Source: Devosia equisanguinis (GTDB lineage: Bacteria; Pseudomonadota; Alphaproteobacteria; Rhizobiales; Devosiaceae). Taken from it: a stretch of 64,000 nt of DNA. Under the pieces are notes generated by a model. The model was not told where the DNA came from, did not search any database, and saw only the letters and a program-made list of their open reading frames with translations. Within the stretch, counting starts at the first letter, position 1. Each line of letters starts with the position of its first letter. Of the stretch, positions 26,679-34,180 are shown piece by piece. The stretch covers positions 1-64,000 of the forward strand of contig NZ_UZWD01000035.1 in assembly GCF_900631955.1 (NCBI RefSeq). The letters run 5' to 3'. The position numbers and the translations under genes are program-made.

Positions 26679-28292
26679 TCAGAGGCTCTGCCGGCGGATC
26701 ATGTCCGCGGCCTTTTCCGCGATCATGATCGTCGGTGCATTGGTATTGCCCGAGACCAGTGTGGGCATGATCGAGGCATCGACGACGCGCAGGTTCTGCA
26801 CGCCGCGCACCTTCAGCGTTTCGTCGACCACGGCCATGGCGTCCTGGCCCATTTTGCAGGTGCCGACCTGGTGGGCGATGGAAAGCCCCGTCTCGCGGGC
26901 ATAGGCCAAAAGCTCGTCATCGCTCTGCACTTGCGGGCCAGGCGAGTATTCGGCCACGATATGGGAGCGGATCGCCGCCCTTTCCGCCACTTTGCGGGAA
27001 ATCTTCATCGCATCGACAAGGATACGCCGATCCGCTTCGGCCGCCAGATAGTTGGGCTGCATGGAAGGGCTGTCTTTGGCGCTGGCCGAGCGTAGCTTCA
27101 GCGTGCCGCGGCTTTCCGGACGCACCGGGCAGACGACATTGGCAAAGCCCGAAAACTTGTGCAGGCCGGCGTCATATTCGTCGTGGCTGAAGGTCTGGAA
27201 CAGGAACTGGATATCGGGTGTCGTCGCCTGCGGGCCCGACTTGACGAAGGCGCCGACCTGCGCGGCCGAAATGGTCAGCGGCCCCTTGCGGAACAACAGA
27301 TATTCCAGCCCCGCCTTCACCTGTCGCACCGGGCTGGTCATGATATCGTTGACCGTCAGCGGCAGCCGGCTTTTATAGGTGATGATGGCGCCGTAATGGT
27401 CCTGCAGGTTCTCGCCCACGCCCGCCACGTCGGCGACGACCGGAATGCCGAATTCAGCGAGATGAGCGGCAGGGCCGACGCCCGAAAGCATCAGCAATTG
27501 CGGCGAGGCAATCGAGCCTGCCGAGAGGATGACCTCGCGGCGCGCCCGCACGATCACGCTGCGGCCACCCTGTTCGTACTGGACGCCGACCGCCTTGGTA
27601 CCCTCGAAGATGATCTTTTCCGCCGCGGCCTTGGTGACGACGCGCAAATTCGGACGCTTTGACGCCGGATGCAGATAGGCGACGGCAGCCGAGCAGCGCC
27701 GGGCATTGCGCGTTGTGATCTGGTAGTAGCCAATGCCTTCCTGATTGGCGCCGTTGAAATCGTCATTGCGCGGAATGCCGGCTTCTACAGCGCTATCGAT
27801 GAAAGCGTCGCAGAGCGGGTTGCGCTCCCTGAGGTTCGACACGGCCAATGGGCCGTCGTCCCCGTGAAATTCGTCGGCGCCGTTTTCCTGGTTTTCCGCC
27901 TTCTTGAAATAGGGCAGCACGTCTTCATAGGACCAGCCGGCATTGCCCAATTGACGCCAGTGGTCGTAATCGCCGGCCTGGCCCCGCACATAGAGCAGGC
28001 CATTGATCGATGAGGAGCCGCCGAGAACCTTGCCCCGCGCCCAATACATCGGGCGGTCCGCGATTTCGGCGCCCTTTTCGGTCTCGTAGCGCCAGTTGAG
28101 CGAAGGATCGACGATAGTCTTGCCATAGCCGATGGGCACATGGATCCAGGGGTTCCAGTCGCGCCCGCCCGCCTCGAGCAGGGTGACGGAGGTCGCGCTA
28201 TCTTCGGAGAGTCGCGCGGCGAGCGTGCAGCCAGCGGAGCCGCCGCCCACGATCACATAATCGGTTTCAAAGCTGGTTGTGGTCACGTTCAA
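26679..28292 (-). CDS. GMC family FAD-dependent oxidoreductase, copy 2
   Basis: A 537-residue GMC oxidoreductase with DYVIVGGGSAGCTLAARLSE (FAD), ARGKVLGGSSSINGLLYVR, ILSAGSIASPQLLMLSGVG and the C-terminal active-site block SIAHQVGTCKMG / SGNTNAP. It is clearly paralogous to the copy at 24898-26502: many blocks are identical, including the VVDASIMPTL stretch. It lies 13 bp downstream of an aldehyde dehydrogenase gene. Together the two would convert an alcohol to an aldehyde and then an acid, as BetA and BetB do for choline. Choline itself is only one possible substrate. Confidence 0.9.
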   Translation of the reverse strand: MNVTTTSFETDYVIVGGGSAGCTLAARLSEDSATSVTLLEAGGRDWNPWIHVPIGYGKTIVDPSLNWRYETEKGAEIADRPMYWARGKVLGGSSSINGLLYVRGQAGDYDHWRQLGNAGWSYEDVLPYFKKAENQENGADEFHGDDGPLAVSNLRERNPLCDAFIDSAVEAGIPRNDDFNGANQEGIGYYQITTRNARRCSAAVAYLHPASKRPNLRVVTKAAAEKIIFEGTKAVGVQYEQGGRSVIVRARREVILSAGSIASPQLLMLSGVGPAAHLAEFGIPVVADVAGVGENLQDHYGAIITYKSRLPLTVNDIMTSPVRQVKAGLEYLLFRKGPLTISAAQVGAFVKSGPQATTPDIQFLFQTFSHDEYDAGLHKFSGFANVVCPVRPESRGTLKLRSASAKDSPSMQPNYLAAEADRRILVDAMKISRKVAERAAIRSHIVAEYSPGPQVQSDDELLAYARETGLSIAHQVGTCKMGQDAMAVVDETLKVRGVQNLRVVDASIMPTLVSGNTNAPTIMIAEKAADMIRRQSL

Positions 28293-28305
28293 TATCCGCC
28301 CGGTC

Positions 28306-29796
28306 TCAATAATCGCCTGCCAGGCGCATCACCACGGCCTTGGGTTCGGTAAAGGCGTTGATCGCCTCGGTGCCGAACTCGCGGCCGAGCCCCGACATCT
28401 TGGTGCCACCAAACGGCACGGCGAGATCGAGGATATTGTGGGTGTTGAACCAGACGGTGCCGGCATCAATCTCCTCGGCCAGCAGGTGCGCGTGGTCGAG
28501 ATTGCGCGTCCAGATGCTGGCGCCTAGGCCGTAGGGTGTATCGTTGGCAATCGCCTTGATCTCGCTACGCGCGCTGAACGGAATGGCGCAGACCACAGGC
28601 CCGAAGATCTCCTCGCGGATCACCTGCATGTCCGGACGCACATCGGCCAGCACGGTCGGCTCGAAGAACCAGCCATCGCGATCGGCACGATTGCCGCCGG
28701 CAACGACGCGGGCACCCTCTGAACGGCCGCTCTGCACCAGGCCGGAAATACGCTCGAGCTGGCGCGAGGAGACGATGGGTCCCAGCTGCGTGCCTTCCTG
28801 GTGACCCGGCCCCAGGCGCAGTCCACGGGCGATCTCTGCAACGCCTGCCACCACTTCCTCATAGACCGGCTTCTCGATCAAGAGGCGCGAGCCGGCGGTG
28901 CAGACCTGTCCGGAATTGCCGAAAATGGCATTGGCGGCGCCGGGGATGGCGCGGCTGAGATCGGCATCGGCAAGAATAATGGTCGGCGACTTGCCGCCAA
29001 GTTCCAGGGTGACGCGCTTCATGGTCTTGGCCGACGCGGCGAGGATGCGCTGGCCGGTGGCGGTCGAGCCGGTAAAGGCGATCTTGCGCACCAGCGGATG
29101 ATCGACCAATGCCGCGCCGGCATCGTGGCCATATCCGGTGACGATGTTGACGGCACCCTTGGGGAAGCCGACCTCATGGATCAACTCGGCGAGCCGCAGC
29201 GTCGTCAGCGAGGTTTCCTCGGACGGCTTGAGCACCACTGTGCAGCCAAAGGCGATGGCGGGGGCGATCTTCTGGATCGCCTGGCCCAGCGGGAAGTTCC
29301 AGGGGGTGATCCCGCCCACCACGCCCACCGGCTTGCGCTCGGTATAGGCGCGATAGACGCCGCCATCGTCGAAGAAAGGCGAGAGGGTGATGTATTCGCC
29401 GGCGGTCTTGGAGGCCCAGCCACCGAAATAGCGCAGAGCGTCGATGGTGAAGGCAAGGTCCACATAGCGGGATGTCGCGTAGGGCTTGCCGTTGTCGTAG
29501 GTTTCGAGGCGCGCCAGTTCGTCGGCATGCTCCTCGACCACGAGGGCCAGTTTTTCGAGCAGACGCCCGCGATCCAGTGGGCGCATACGTCGCCAGGCGG
29601 TGCTTTCGAAACAGGCATGCGCCGCTTCCACCGCTCGGTTGACGTCCTCGACGGACGCCGCGGCGAGTTCGGCAATCTGGTTTTCCGTGGCCGGATTGAA
29701 GACCGGGATGGTCTTGCCCGAGCTGGCTTTGACCCACTCGCCGTTGATGTAGAGGTCGGTGCGGGGCAGGCTCGGAGCCTGGTTCATTGCATTCAC
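28306..29796 (-). CDS. Aldehyde dehydrogenase family protein (BetB/GabD-like)
   Basis: A 496-residue NAD(P)-dependent aldehyde dehydrogenase. The catalytic cysteine lies in FGNSGQVCTAGSR. ELGGKSP carries the glutamate, PWNFPLGQAIQKIAPA the cofactor-binding asparagine, and FTGSTATGQR the cofactor loop. C-terminal PFGGTKMSGLGREFG is typical. It is the first gene of the minus-strand cluster and is divergent from the LysR gene. It should act on the aldehyde formed by the GMC enzyme that follows 13 bp downstream. Confidence 0.92.
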   Translation of the reverse strand: MNAMNQAPSLPRTDLYINGEWVKASSGKTIPVFNPATENQIAELAAASVEDVNRAVEAAHACFESTAWRRMRPLDRGRLLEKLALVVEEHADELARLETYDNGKPYATSRYVDLAFTIDALRYFGGWASKTAGEYITLSPFFDDGGVYRAYTERKPVGVVGGITPWNFPLGQAIQKIAPAIAFGCTVVLKPSEETSLTTLRLAELIHEVGFPKGAVNIVTGYGHDAGAALVDHPLVRKIAFTGSTATGQRILAASAKTMKRVTLELGGKSPTIILADADLSRAIPGAANAIFGNSGQVCTAGSRLLIEKPVYEEVVAGVAEIARGLRLGPGHQEGTQLGPIVSSRQLERISGLVQSGRSEGARVVAGGNRADRDGWFFEPTVLADVRPDMQVIREEIFGPVVCAIPFSARSEIKAIANDTPYGLGASIWTRNLDHAHLLAEEIDAGTVWFNTHNILDLAVPFGGTKMSGLGREFGTEAINAFTEPKAVVMRLAGDY

Positions 29797-29912
29797 GTCT
29801 GTGTCCCTCCGGTCTTCCCGGCGGCGTGGCGACGCTTTTCCCTCACGTCGTCATGCAGATGCCAGAAAACTCCTTTAAGCCTGAATGATCCCCAGATTGG
29901 GCGTGACTTCCA

Positions 29913-29924
29913 ATACAATTGTAT
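29913..29924. promoter_or_regulatory. Candidate LysR operator (ATACAATTGTAT)
   Basis: A perfect 12-bp palindrome in the 161-bp divergent region between the aldehyde dehydrogenase and the LysR regulator, 34 bp from the LysR start codon. AT-rich interrupted or perfect dyads at this place are typical LysR-type autoregulatory sites. Confidence 0.5.
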
Positions 29925-29957
29925 GCTCCTTTTGATGCCGGAACGGTATCGGACAGC

Positions 29958-30869
29958 ATGAATCTACGTCAAATCAGGTATTTCGTGGCGGTGGCGCAGA
30001 CCGAGAATTTCCGCCGCGCCTCACAGCTCCTTCACGTGGCGCAACCGGCGCTCAGCCGGCAGATGACAGCGCTTGAAGATGAGCTTGGCGTCGAGCTTTT
30101 CATCCGCCTGCCGCGCGGCGTGCGGCTCTCAAACGCTGGGCAAGTGATGCTGCAGCGCTGTCAAACTCTGCTCGACAATCTCGACGGCATTATCGAGGAG
30201 GTCCGCGGCGTTGGTCGGGGGCTGGCCGGTCATCTCAAGCTTGGCTTTATCGAAGTTGCAGCGCTTTCCGAAATCATGCCTGCTTCCATGCGCACCTTCG
30301 GCGAAAAGGTGCCCGATGTGCAGCTCGAACTGCACTCCATGGCCAGCCTGACCCAGATCGAGGAGATCCGCGCGCGGCGGCTTGATGGCGGCTTTCTCTA
30401 CAACCCGCCCAGGGGCGACGCCGACGTGGTCTCGATCCGGCTTGAGCGCCATCCGGTGTTTCTGGCCGTCCCCAATGTCTCGCCGCTATCGCAACGCCAG
30501 TCGGTGAGTCTTGGCGAGCTCGAACGGGAGAAATTCATCTGGTTTCACCGTGCCGCCAGCCCGCAATATCACGACCAGCTGGCCGAGGCGATCCGTGCGG
30601 CGGGTGTCAAATACAATGTCATCCACCATTCCGAGAGCGAAGCGGTGATGCTGGCTCTTGTCCGCATGGGACTGGGCATTGCCTTTGTCAATGCGCGGCA
30701 GGCGCGGCGCCGTCCAGACGGGGTAATGCTTATTCCGGTTGAGGACTTGCCGGTGCTCATCGACCTGCATTTCGCCTGGCGGGTTGACGAGATCTCGCCC
30801 GCCTTGCGCCGCCTAATCGCGCTGCTTGAGACACTTGCGGAACTGCCGGAGCCGGGCGGTCCCGCTTAG
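29958..30869 (+). CDS. LysR family transcriptional regulator
   Basis: A 303-residue regulator. The N-terminal winged helix reads MNLRQIRYFVAVAQTENFRR, then AQPALSRQMTALEDELGVELF. The C-terminal part is a LysR substrate-binding domain (GHLKLGFIEVAAL; MVRMGLGIAF-like LVRMGLGIAFVNA). ATG 29958 begins exactly at the family N-terminus. It is divergent from the ALDH-GMC operon and lies 95 bp upstream, on the same strand, of the thiolase-like operon, so either or both may be targets. LysR regulators of this CatR/BenM-like type usually respond to a pathway intermediate. Confidence 0.92.
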   Translation: MNLRQIRYFVAVAQTENFRRASQLLHVAQPALSRQMTALEDELGVELFIRLPRGVRLSNAGQVMLQRCQTLLDNLDGIIEEVRGVGRGLAGHLKLGFIEVAALSEIMPASMRTFGEKVPDVQLELHSMASLTQIEEIRARRLDGGFLYNPPRGDADVVSIRLERHPVFLAVPNVSPLSQRQSVSLGELEREKFIWFHRAASPQYHDQLAEAIRAAGVKYNVIHHSESEAVMLALVRMGLGIAFVNARQARRRPDGVMLIPVEDLPVLIDLHFAWRVDEISPALRRLIALLETLAELPEPGGPA

Positions 30870-30964
30870 CCCAGAACGGCAAGGTCGAGGCTGCGCTAGT
30901 GAGCTAGTCCGATTGTTCCGCGCCATGGTCTAGGTGACGCTACCAGTCACTAACGTGGTGAACC

Positions 30965-32152
30965 ATGCCCGCGAACCGGAACGGGAAGCGGCGGCCATAT
31001 GAGGACATATATGCCGTCGCCCCGGTCAGTCTGACCTATCAACGCTATTCGACCCGGCCCGCCCAGTGGTGGATCGGCGCGGCGCTGCGCAATCTGGCTT
31101 CGGCCTCGGGCATCCCGCATACCGCATTCGATGGTCTTAGCATTGCCAGCTTCACGCTCGGTCCTGATCCGGCCATCGCCATGACGCAGCATTTCGGCAT
31201 GACGACCCGTTGGATCGACAGCATGGCCATGGGCGGCGCGTCGGGGGTTGCCGCCATCCGGCGCGCCGCGCGGGCGCTGGAGGCAGGGGATGTCGATATC
31301 GTTGCCTGCATCGGCGCTGATACCAATTACACCGATACCTTCCGCGAACTGCTCGCCGGCTTTTCCCGCTTTTCCCAGGATGCGGTCTATCCGCATGGGG
31401 CAGGGGGCGCCAATGCGAGCTTCGCGCATCTAACCAATGCCTATATGGACCGCTTCGGGGTCACGCGCGAGGATTTCGGCCGCATCTGCGTGTCCCAGCG
31501 CCAGAATGCCCTCCGCAATCCGCGCGCCATCATGAAAAAGCCGCTGACGCTTGACGGCTACCTTTCGGCTCGGCCCATCGTCGATCCGCTCGGCCTTTTC
31601 GATTGCGTCATGCCGGTGGCGGGGGCCGAGGCGTTTCTGCTGATGCGCGGCGACACCATGCGCCACCATGGCCTTACCGGAGCGCGCCTGCTCTCGAGCA
31701 TCGAGCGGCACAATGCCTTTCCCGACGACCCCGTGCAGTATCGCGGCGGCTGGGCGCTGGATGTCGAAGTACTCTACGGCATGGCGGGCGTCGGACCATC
31801 CGACATCGACGTGCTGCAGACTTACGACGATTACCCGGTGATCGTGATGATGCAATTCGAGGATCTGGGCTTCTGCGCCAAGGGCGAAGGCGCCGCCTTC
31901 GTGGCCGGCAACGACCTCACCATCGGCGGCAGCTTCCCTCACAATACGACAGGCGGACAGCTCTCCGCCGGCCAGGCCGGCGCCGCAGGTGGGCATCTGG
32001 GCATTGTCGAAACCATACGCCAGGTCACCGGCACGGCTGCAACCACGCAGGTCGACGGCGCGCGGCTGGGCATGGCGTCGGGTTTCGGCATGATCAACTA
32101 TGATCGGGGCCTCGCCTCTGGCGCCGTCATCTTTGCGGGGGACGACGTATGA
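30965..32152 (+). CDS. Thiolase-fold protein lacking the catalytic cysteine (SCP-x/Ltp2-like)
   Basis: A 395-residue protein with the thiolase fold in the SCP-x/lipid-transfer style (IGADTNYTDTF, FGMTTRWIDSMAMGGASG, NTTGGQLSAGQAG). The catalytic residues of true thiolases are missing. The nucleophile position holds Gly 91 in MGGASGV; the GHP histidine motif reads GQA (Gln 337); the C-terminal CxGxG motif reads ASGFG. Members without these residues, such as Ltp2 of steroid degradation, act as retro-aldolases together with a DUF35 protein. The next gene encodes a DUF35 domain and overlaps by 4 bp. An acyl-CoA aldolase or condensing role is therefore a reasonable inference; a simple thiolase is unlikely. 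Confidence 0.8.
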   Translation: MPANRNGKRRPYEDIYAVAPVSLTYQRYSTRPAQWWIGAALRNLASASGIPHTAFDGLSIASFTLGPDPAIAMTQHFGMTTRWIDSMAMGGASGVAAIRRAARALEAGDVDIVACIGADTNYTDTFRELLAGFSRFSQDAVYPHGAGGANASFAHLTNAYMDRFGVTREDFGRICVSQRQNALRNPRAIMKKPLTLDGYLSARPIVDPLGLFDCVMPVAGAEAFLLMRGDTMRHHGLTGARLLSSIERHNAFPDDPVQYRGGWALDVEVLYGMAGVGPSDIDVLQTYDDYPVIVMMQFEDLGFCAKGEGAAFVAGNDLTIGGSFPHNTTGGQLSAGQAGAAGGHLGIVETIRQVTGTAATTQVDGARLGMASGFGMINYDRGLASGAVIFAGDDV

Positions 32153-33390
32153 GCATGCAACGCCCGCGCCCGCCGCGGAAAAATCCGCTGGCCCGCACTA
32201 CGGCGCCCTTGCTGCCACCGGCAACGCGCAGCCGGGCGGCCCATGGCCTCACCCGCGCCGCTGCGCGTGGTGAGTTCGCATTGCATACCTGCACAGGGTG
32301 CGGAACGGTCAGCTACCCGGCGCGCGAAGCCTGCCCGAAATGTCTATCCGATCTCGTGGTTGCTCCGGTCGCTCGCGGCGGCACGGTGCTCTCCATCACC
32401 ACTATCGAGATCAGCGGTGAACCCTATTTCCGCCGCCTCGCCCCGGCCCGCCAGGCGCTTATCGCGCTCGATTGCGGACCGACCATCGTCGCCGAAGCGC
32501 GGCCGGACTGCGTGGCCGGCATGCGTATTCGCGCCTCCCTGCAATTGGATAAGGCGGGCCAGCCCGTGATCTATGCCCGTCCCGAAAATGGCGATCCCGA
32601 AAGTGACACCGATCCGCATTGGCGCGAACTGGTCGCCGATCCGCTGCACCGGCGCTGCCTCATCACCGATGGCCGCAATCCGGTGACCTTGCCTCTGGCC
32701 AAGGCATTGCTGGGCGCCGGGGCAGCCAAGGTGGTGGTCGGCATTTCCGAGCGCTGGAAGCCCTTTGCCGATGCCGGCAAGCTCGAGGCGCTGGGGGCGG
32801 TGGAACTGGTCGATCTCGACCTGGCCGACGAGCGCTCGGTGGCGGGGCTGGCGTCCGACTATGCGGCCAAGACCGATATCCTCGTACACAACGCTTTGCA
32901 TCTGCGGCCCGGCAGCCTGTTTTCGGGTGGCGAAGTGCTCAAGGCGCGAGACGCCATGGAAGTGAGCTATTTCGGCGCGTTGCGGCTGGCGCAGCATTTC
33001 GGCCCGGTCATGCGCTCGCGCGGCGCTGATGGCGACAACAGCGCGGCGGCTTGGGTGAATGTGCTCTCGATCTTCGCGCATCTGAGCTGGCCCGGTTTTG
33101 CCGCTTATGCGGCGACGCAGGCGGCAAGCCTTTCCTTCTCGCAGGCCTTGCGTGCCGAAATGCGCGGCAGCGGCGTGCGGGTGCTGGATGTGTTTTCGGG
33201 TCCCATGGAAATCGACTGGCTGGAGCATCTGCCACCGCCAAAGGTTCAACCCGCCGCCGTCGCCCACGAAATCGTCGCGGCGCTCAAGGGCGGCGAGGAA
33301 GAGCGCTGGGTCGGCGATGTGGCCAAGGACTTCCGGGACCGCTTCAGCGCCAATCCCAAGGAAATAGAACGCGACCTCTGGCGGCAATGA
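32149..33390 (+). CDS. DUF35 zinc-ribbon/OB-fold protein fused to a degenerate SDR domain
   Basis: A 413-residue two-part protein. Residues about 35-145 form a DUF35 (rubredoxin-like zinc ribbon plus acyl-CoA-associated OB fold) domain, with zinc cysteines C48, C51, C62 and C65. Residues about 167-400 match the short-chain dehydrogenase fold, but the cofactor motif is ITDGRNPVT instead of TGxxxGxG, the NNAG motif is HNAL, and the YxxxK motif is Y320-AAT-Q324. Ser 307 remains. The SDR part is thus probably inactive, or binds its cofactor atypically. DUF35 proteins normally partner thiolase-like subunits; here the partner is the preceding gene (4-bp overlap). The fusion suggests a scaffold or a channelling role. 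Its exact function is unknown. Confidence 0.78.
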   Translation: MSMQRPRPPRKNPLARTTAPLLPPATRSRAAHGLTRAAARGEFALHTCTGCGTVSYPAREACPKCLSDLVVAPVARGGTVLSITTIEISGEPYFRRLAPARQALIALDCGPTIVAEARPDCVAGMRIRASLQLDKAGQPVIYARPENGDPESDTDPHWRELVADPLHRRCLITDGRNPVTLPLAKALLGAGAAKVVVGISERWKPFADAGKLEALGAVELVDLDLADERSVAGLASDYAAKTDILVHNALHLRPGSLFSGGEVLKARDAMEVSYFGALRLAQHFGPVMRSRGADGDNSAAAWVNVLSIFAHLSWPGFAAYAATQAASLSFSQALRAEMRGSGVRVLDVFSGPMEIDWLEHLPPPKVQPAAVAHEIVAALKGGEEERWVGDVAKDFRDRFSANPKEIERDLWRQ

Positions 33391-34178
33391 GCATGAGCGA
33401 AAATCAATCCCTATTGGCCCAAATGGCCATGGCTTTAGCCGGCGGCAGCATGCGCGTCGTCGATCTCAGCCAGACGCTGGAGCCGGGTGCGCCGACCATC
33501 GTCATGCCGCCGGAGCTGGGCCAGTCCTGGCCGGTGCGCATCGAGCCGATCTCGCGATATGACGAGAATGGCCCGGCCTGGTACTGGAACAATATCAGCT
33601 TCGGCGAGCATACCGGCACGCATCTCGACGCCCCAATCCACTGGATCACCGGGCGTTACCTGCCGCAGAACACCGTCGATACCATGCCGGCCAGCCTCAT
33701 GGTGGCGCCGGCTTGCGTCATCAACTGCTCCGCCGAAAGCGCCGCCGATGCCGATTTTCTGGTGACAGTGCCCTTTGTCGAGGCCTGGGAGGCGCGACAT
33801 GGGCGCATTGCGGCCGGGAGCTGGGTGCTGTTGCGCACCGACTGGTCGCTGAAGCGCGGCGCTGCCTATGCCAATCTCGATGAGACTGGTGCACACACGC
33901 CGGGTCCGGACGCTGAACTGATGCGCTGGCTGGTCGAGGAGCGCGACGTGCTCGGCGTCGGCACCGAGACCATCGGCACCGATGCGGGGCAGGGCGGTCA
34001 TCTCGATCCGCCCTATCCGGCCCACCATTATCTGCACGGTGCCGGCAAATTTGGCCTGCAATGCCTGGCGCGTCTCGATGAACTGCCGCCCACGGGCGCC
34101 CTGATTATCGCGGCCCCACTCAAAATTCTTGGCGGCTCGGGCAGCCCGCTGCGCGTCATCGCGCTGGTCGAGGTCTGA
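33387..34178 (+). CDS. Cyclase family metal-dependent hydrolase (kynurenine formamidase-like fold)
   Basis: A 263-residue protein of the Cyclase family (PF04199). The metal-binding signature HTGTHLDAPIHW is intact, with other family blocks VVDLSQTLEPGAP and VGTETIGTDAG. Family members hydrolyse amides, lactones or formyl groups, for example N-formylkynurenine and isatin. The start at 33387 overlaps the previous stop codon (ATGA); a second ATG lies at 33393. The next gene begins 2 bp after its stop, so all are translationally coupled. In this operon it could open a ring or remove an acyl group before CoA activation, but the substrate is not known. Confidence 0.85.
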   Translation: MSMSENQSLLAQMAMALAGGSMRVVDLSQTLEPGAPTIVMPPELGQSWPVRIEPISRYDENGPAWYWNNISFGEHTGTHLDAPIHWITGRYLPQNTVDTMPASLMVAPACVINCSAESAADADFLVTVPFVEAWEARHGRIAAGSWVLLRTDWSLKRGAAYANLDETGAHTPGPDAELMRWLVEERDVLGVGTETIGTDAGQGGHLDPPYPAHHYLHGAGKFGLQCLARLDELPPTGALIIAAPLKILGGSGSPLRVIALVEV

Positions 34179-34180
34179 CC

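Noticed and set aside
30965..32152. Calling this gene acetyl-CoA acetyltransferase
   Set aside because: All three catalytic motifs of thiolase are changed, so the usual name would mislead.
33051..33386. Upstream extension of the cyclase-family gene inside the SDR domain gene
   Set aside because: Arg- and Gly-rich out-of-frame text of the fusion gene. ATG 33387 gives the normal family start and a stop-start overlap.
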